DNA from: Actinomycetota bacterium
GTDB taxonomy: Bacteria; Actinomycetota; Thermoleophilia; Gaiellales; Gaiellaceae
DNA: 13,022 nt
NCBI GenBank assembly: GCA_013821525.1
Contig: JACDGR010000055.1
Span: forward strand, 1-13,022
Direction: 5' to 3'
The notes beneath the pieces were generated by a model. That model saw nothing but the letters and a program-made list of their open reading frames with translations, searched no databases and was not told where the DNA came from. A program made the position numbers and the translations under genes. This document shows positions 12,948 through 13,022 of the stretch, one piece after another; position 1 is the first letter of the stretch, and each line of letters begins with the position of its first letter.

Positions 12948-13022
12948 TCAGGGAACGAGCGGCGTCGGCGTGCAGGCGCCGCATGTAGAGCGCGCGCCGA
13001 GCACGACGGCGCTGTAGTCGTC
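12948..13022 (-). CDS. C-terminal end of a probable minus-strand gene (partial)
   Basis: The last 24 codons of a frame entering from the right edge, ending in TGA at 12950-12948 (DDYSAVVLGARSTCGACTPTPLVP). Third positions are almost all G or C, like the chromosomal genes at left. A rival frame ending at 12922 (RRALYMRRLHADAARSL, then KRHRQEIR) also looks like protein but has lower third-position G+C. Too short to identify. The stretch 12861-12921 between it and the tRNA holds nothing I recognise. Confidence 0.35.
   Translation of the reverse strand, partial: DDYSAVVLGARSTCGACTPTPLVP

Noticed and set aside
12922..13022. Alternative C-terminal frame at the right edge ending KRHRQEIR
   Set aside because: Plausible residues, but third-position G+C is clearly lower than in the rival frame ending at 12948; not fully excluded.
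1..13022. CRISPR array, insertion sequence, toxin-antitoxin or restriction system
   Set aside because: No regular repeat-spacer series, transposase motif or recognisable defence protein was seen on either strand.

Overview
The window looks like high-GC (about two thirds G+C) actinobacterial chromosome. Gene content and codon use best fit the Thermoleophilia (Solirubrobacterales/Gaiellales type), but that placement is an inference from impression, not from a search. It divides into a left chromosomal flank (1 to about 3602), a roughly 9.2-kb integrated mobile element (3603-12825) and a short right chromosomal flank (to 13022).

Left flank: three tightly packed minus-strand genes, read rsgA (circularly permuted ribosome-assembly GTPase, TTG start), then an enterochelin-esterase-like hydrolase, then a second esterase-family hydrolase. 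The junctions overlap by 4 bases and 1 base. A 19-codon mini-ORF with a strong Shine-Dalgarno site precedes rsgA. Divergent from it is a small lipoprotein gene, and the two promoters appear to share a TTGCGCAA palindrome as their -35 regions. Next comes the small bacterial SRP RNA gene (ffs).

Element: directly after the SRP RNA lies a fragment of a tRNA-Val(CAC) gene, its first 37 bases only. The same 37 bases recur 9,186 bp downstream as the 5' half of an intact tRNA-Val. Between the copies, next to the intact tRNA, are a full tyrosine recombinase (R-K-H-R-H-Y all visible), an excisionase-like HTH protein, and a divergently transcribed TOPRIM-like protein that could be a replication protein. 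Both ends carry short direct repeats CCGTGAAA, two per end, placed like arm-type integrase sites. No conjugation or phage structural gene is visible. The left 4.2 kb is cargo: three polytopic GT-C glycosyltransferases (one unassigned, one PIG-V-like, one GT87-like), arranged minus, plus, minus. A reasonable working model is a small integrative plasmid or satellite that carries cell-surface glycosylation genes.

The unusual point is polarity. The duplicated identity block is the 5' half of the tRNA, so the element rather than the host supplies the upstream region of the working tRNA gene. A terminator and a TACAAT -10 box lie just upstream of it. Matching GGCTGG/CCAGCC stems lie in the leaders of both xis and int. 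About 860 bp beyond the GT87 gene hold only a doubtful, amber-interrupted reading frame and some hairpins. About 480 bp between rep and the xis promoter hold no convincing gene and are the best place to look for an origin.

Right flank: about 160 bp after the tRNA, with the C-terminal end of a probable minus-strand gene running off the window.
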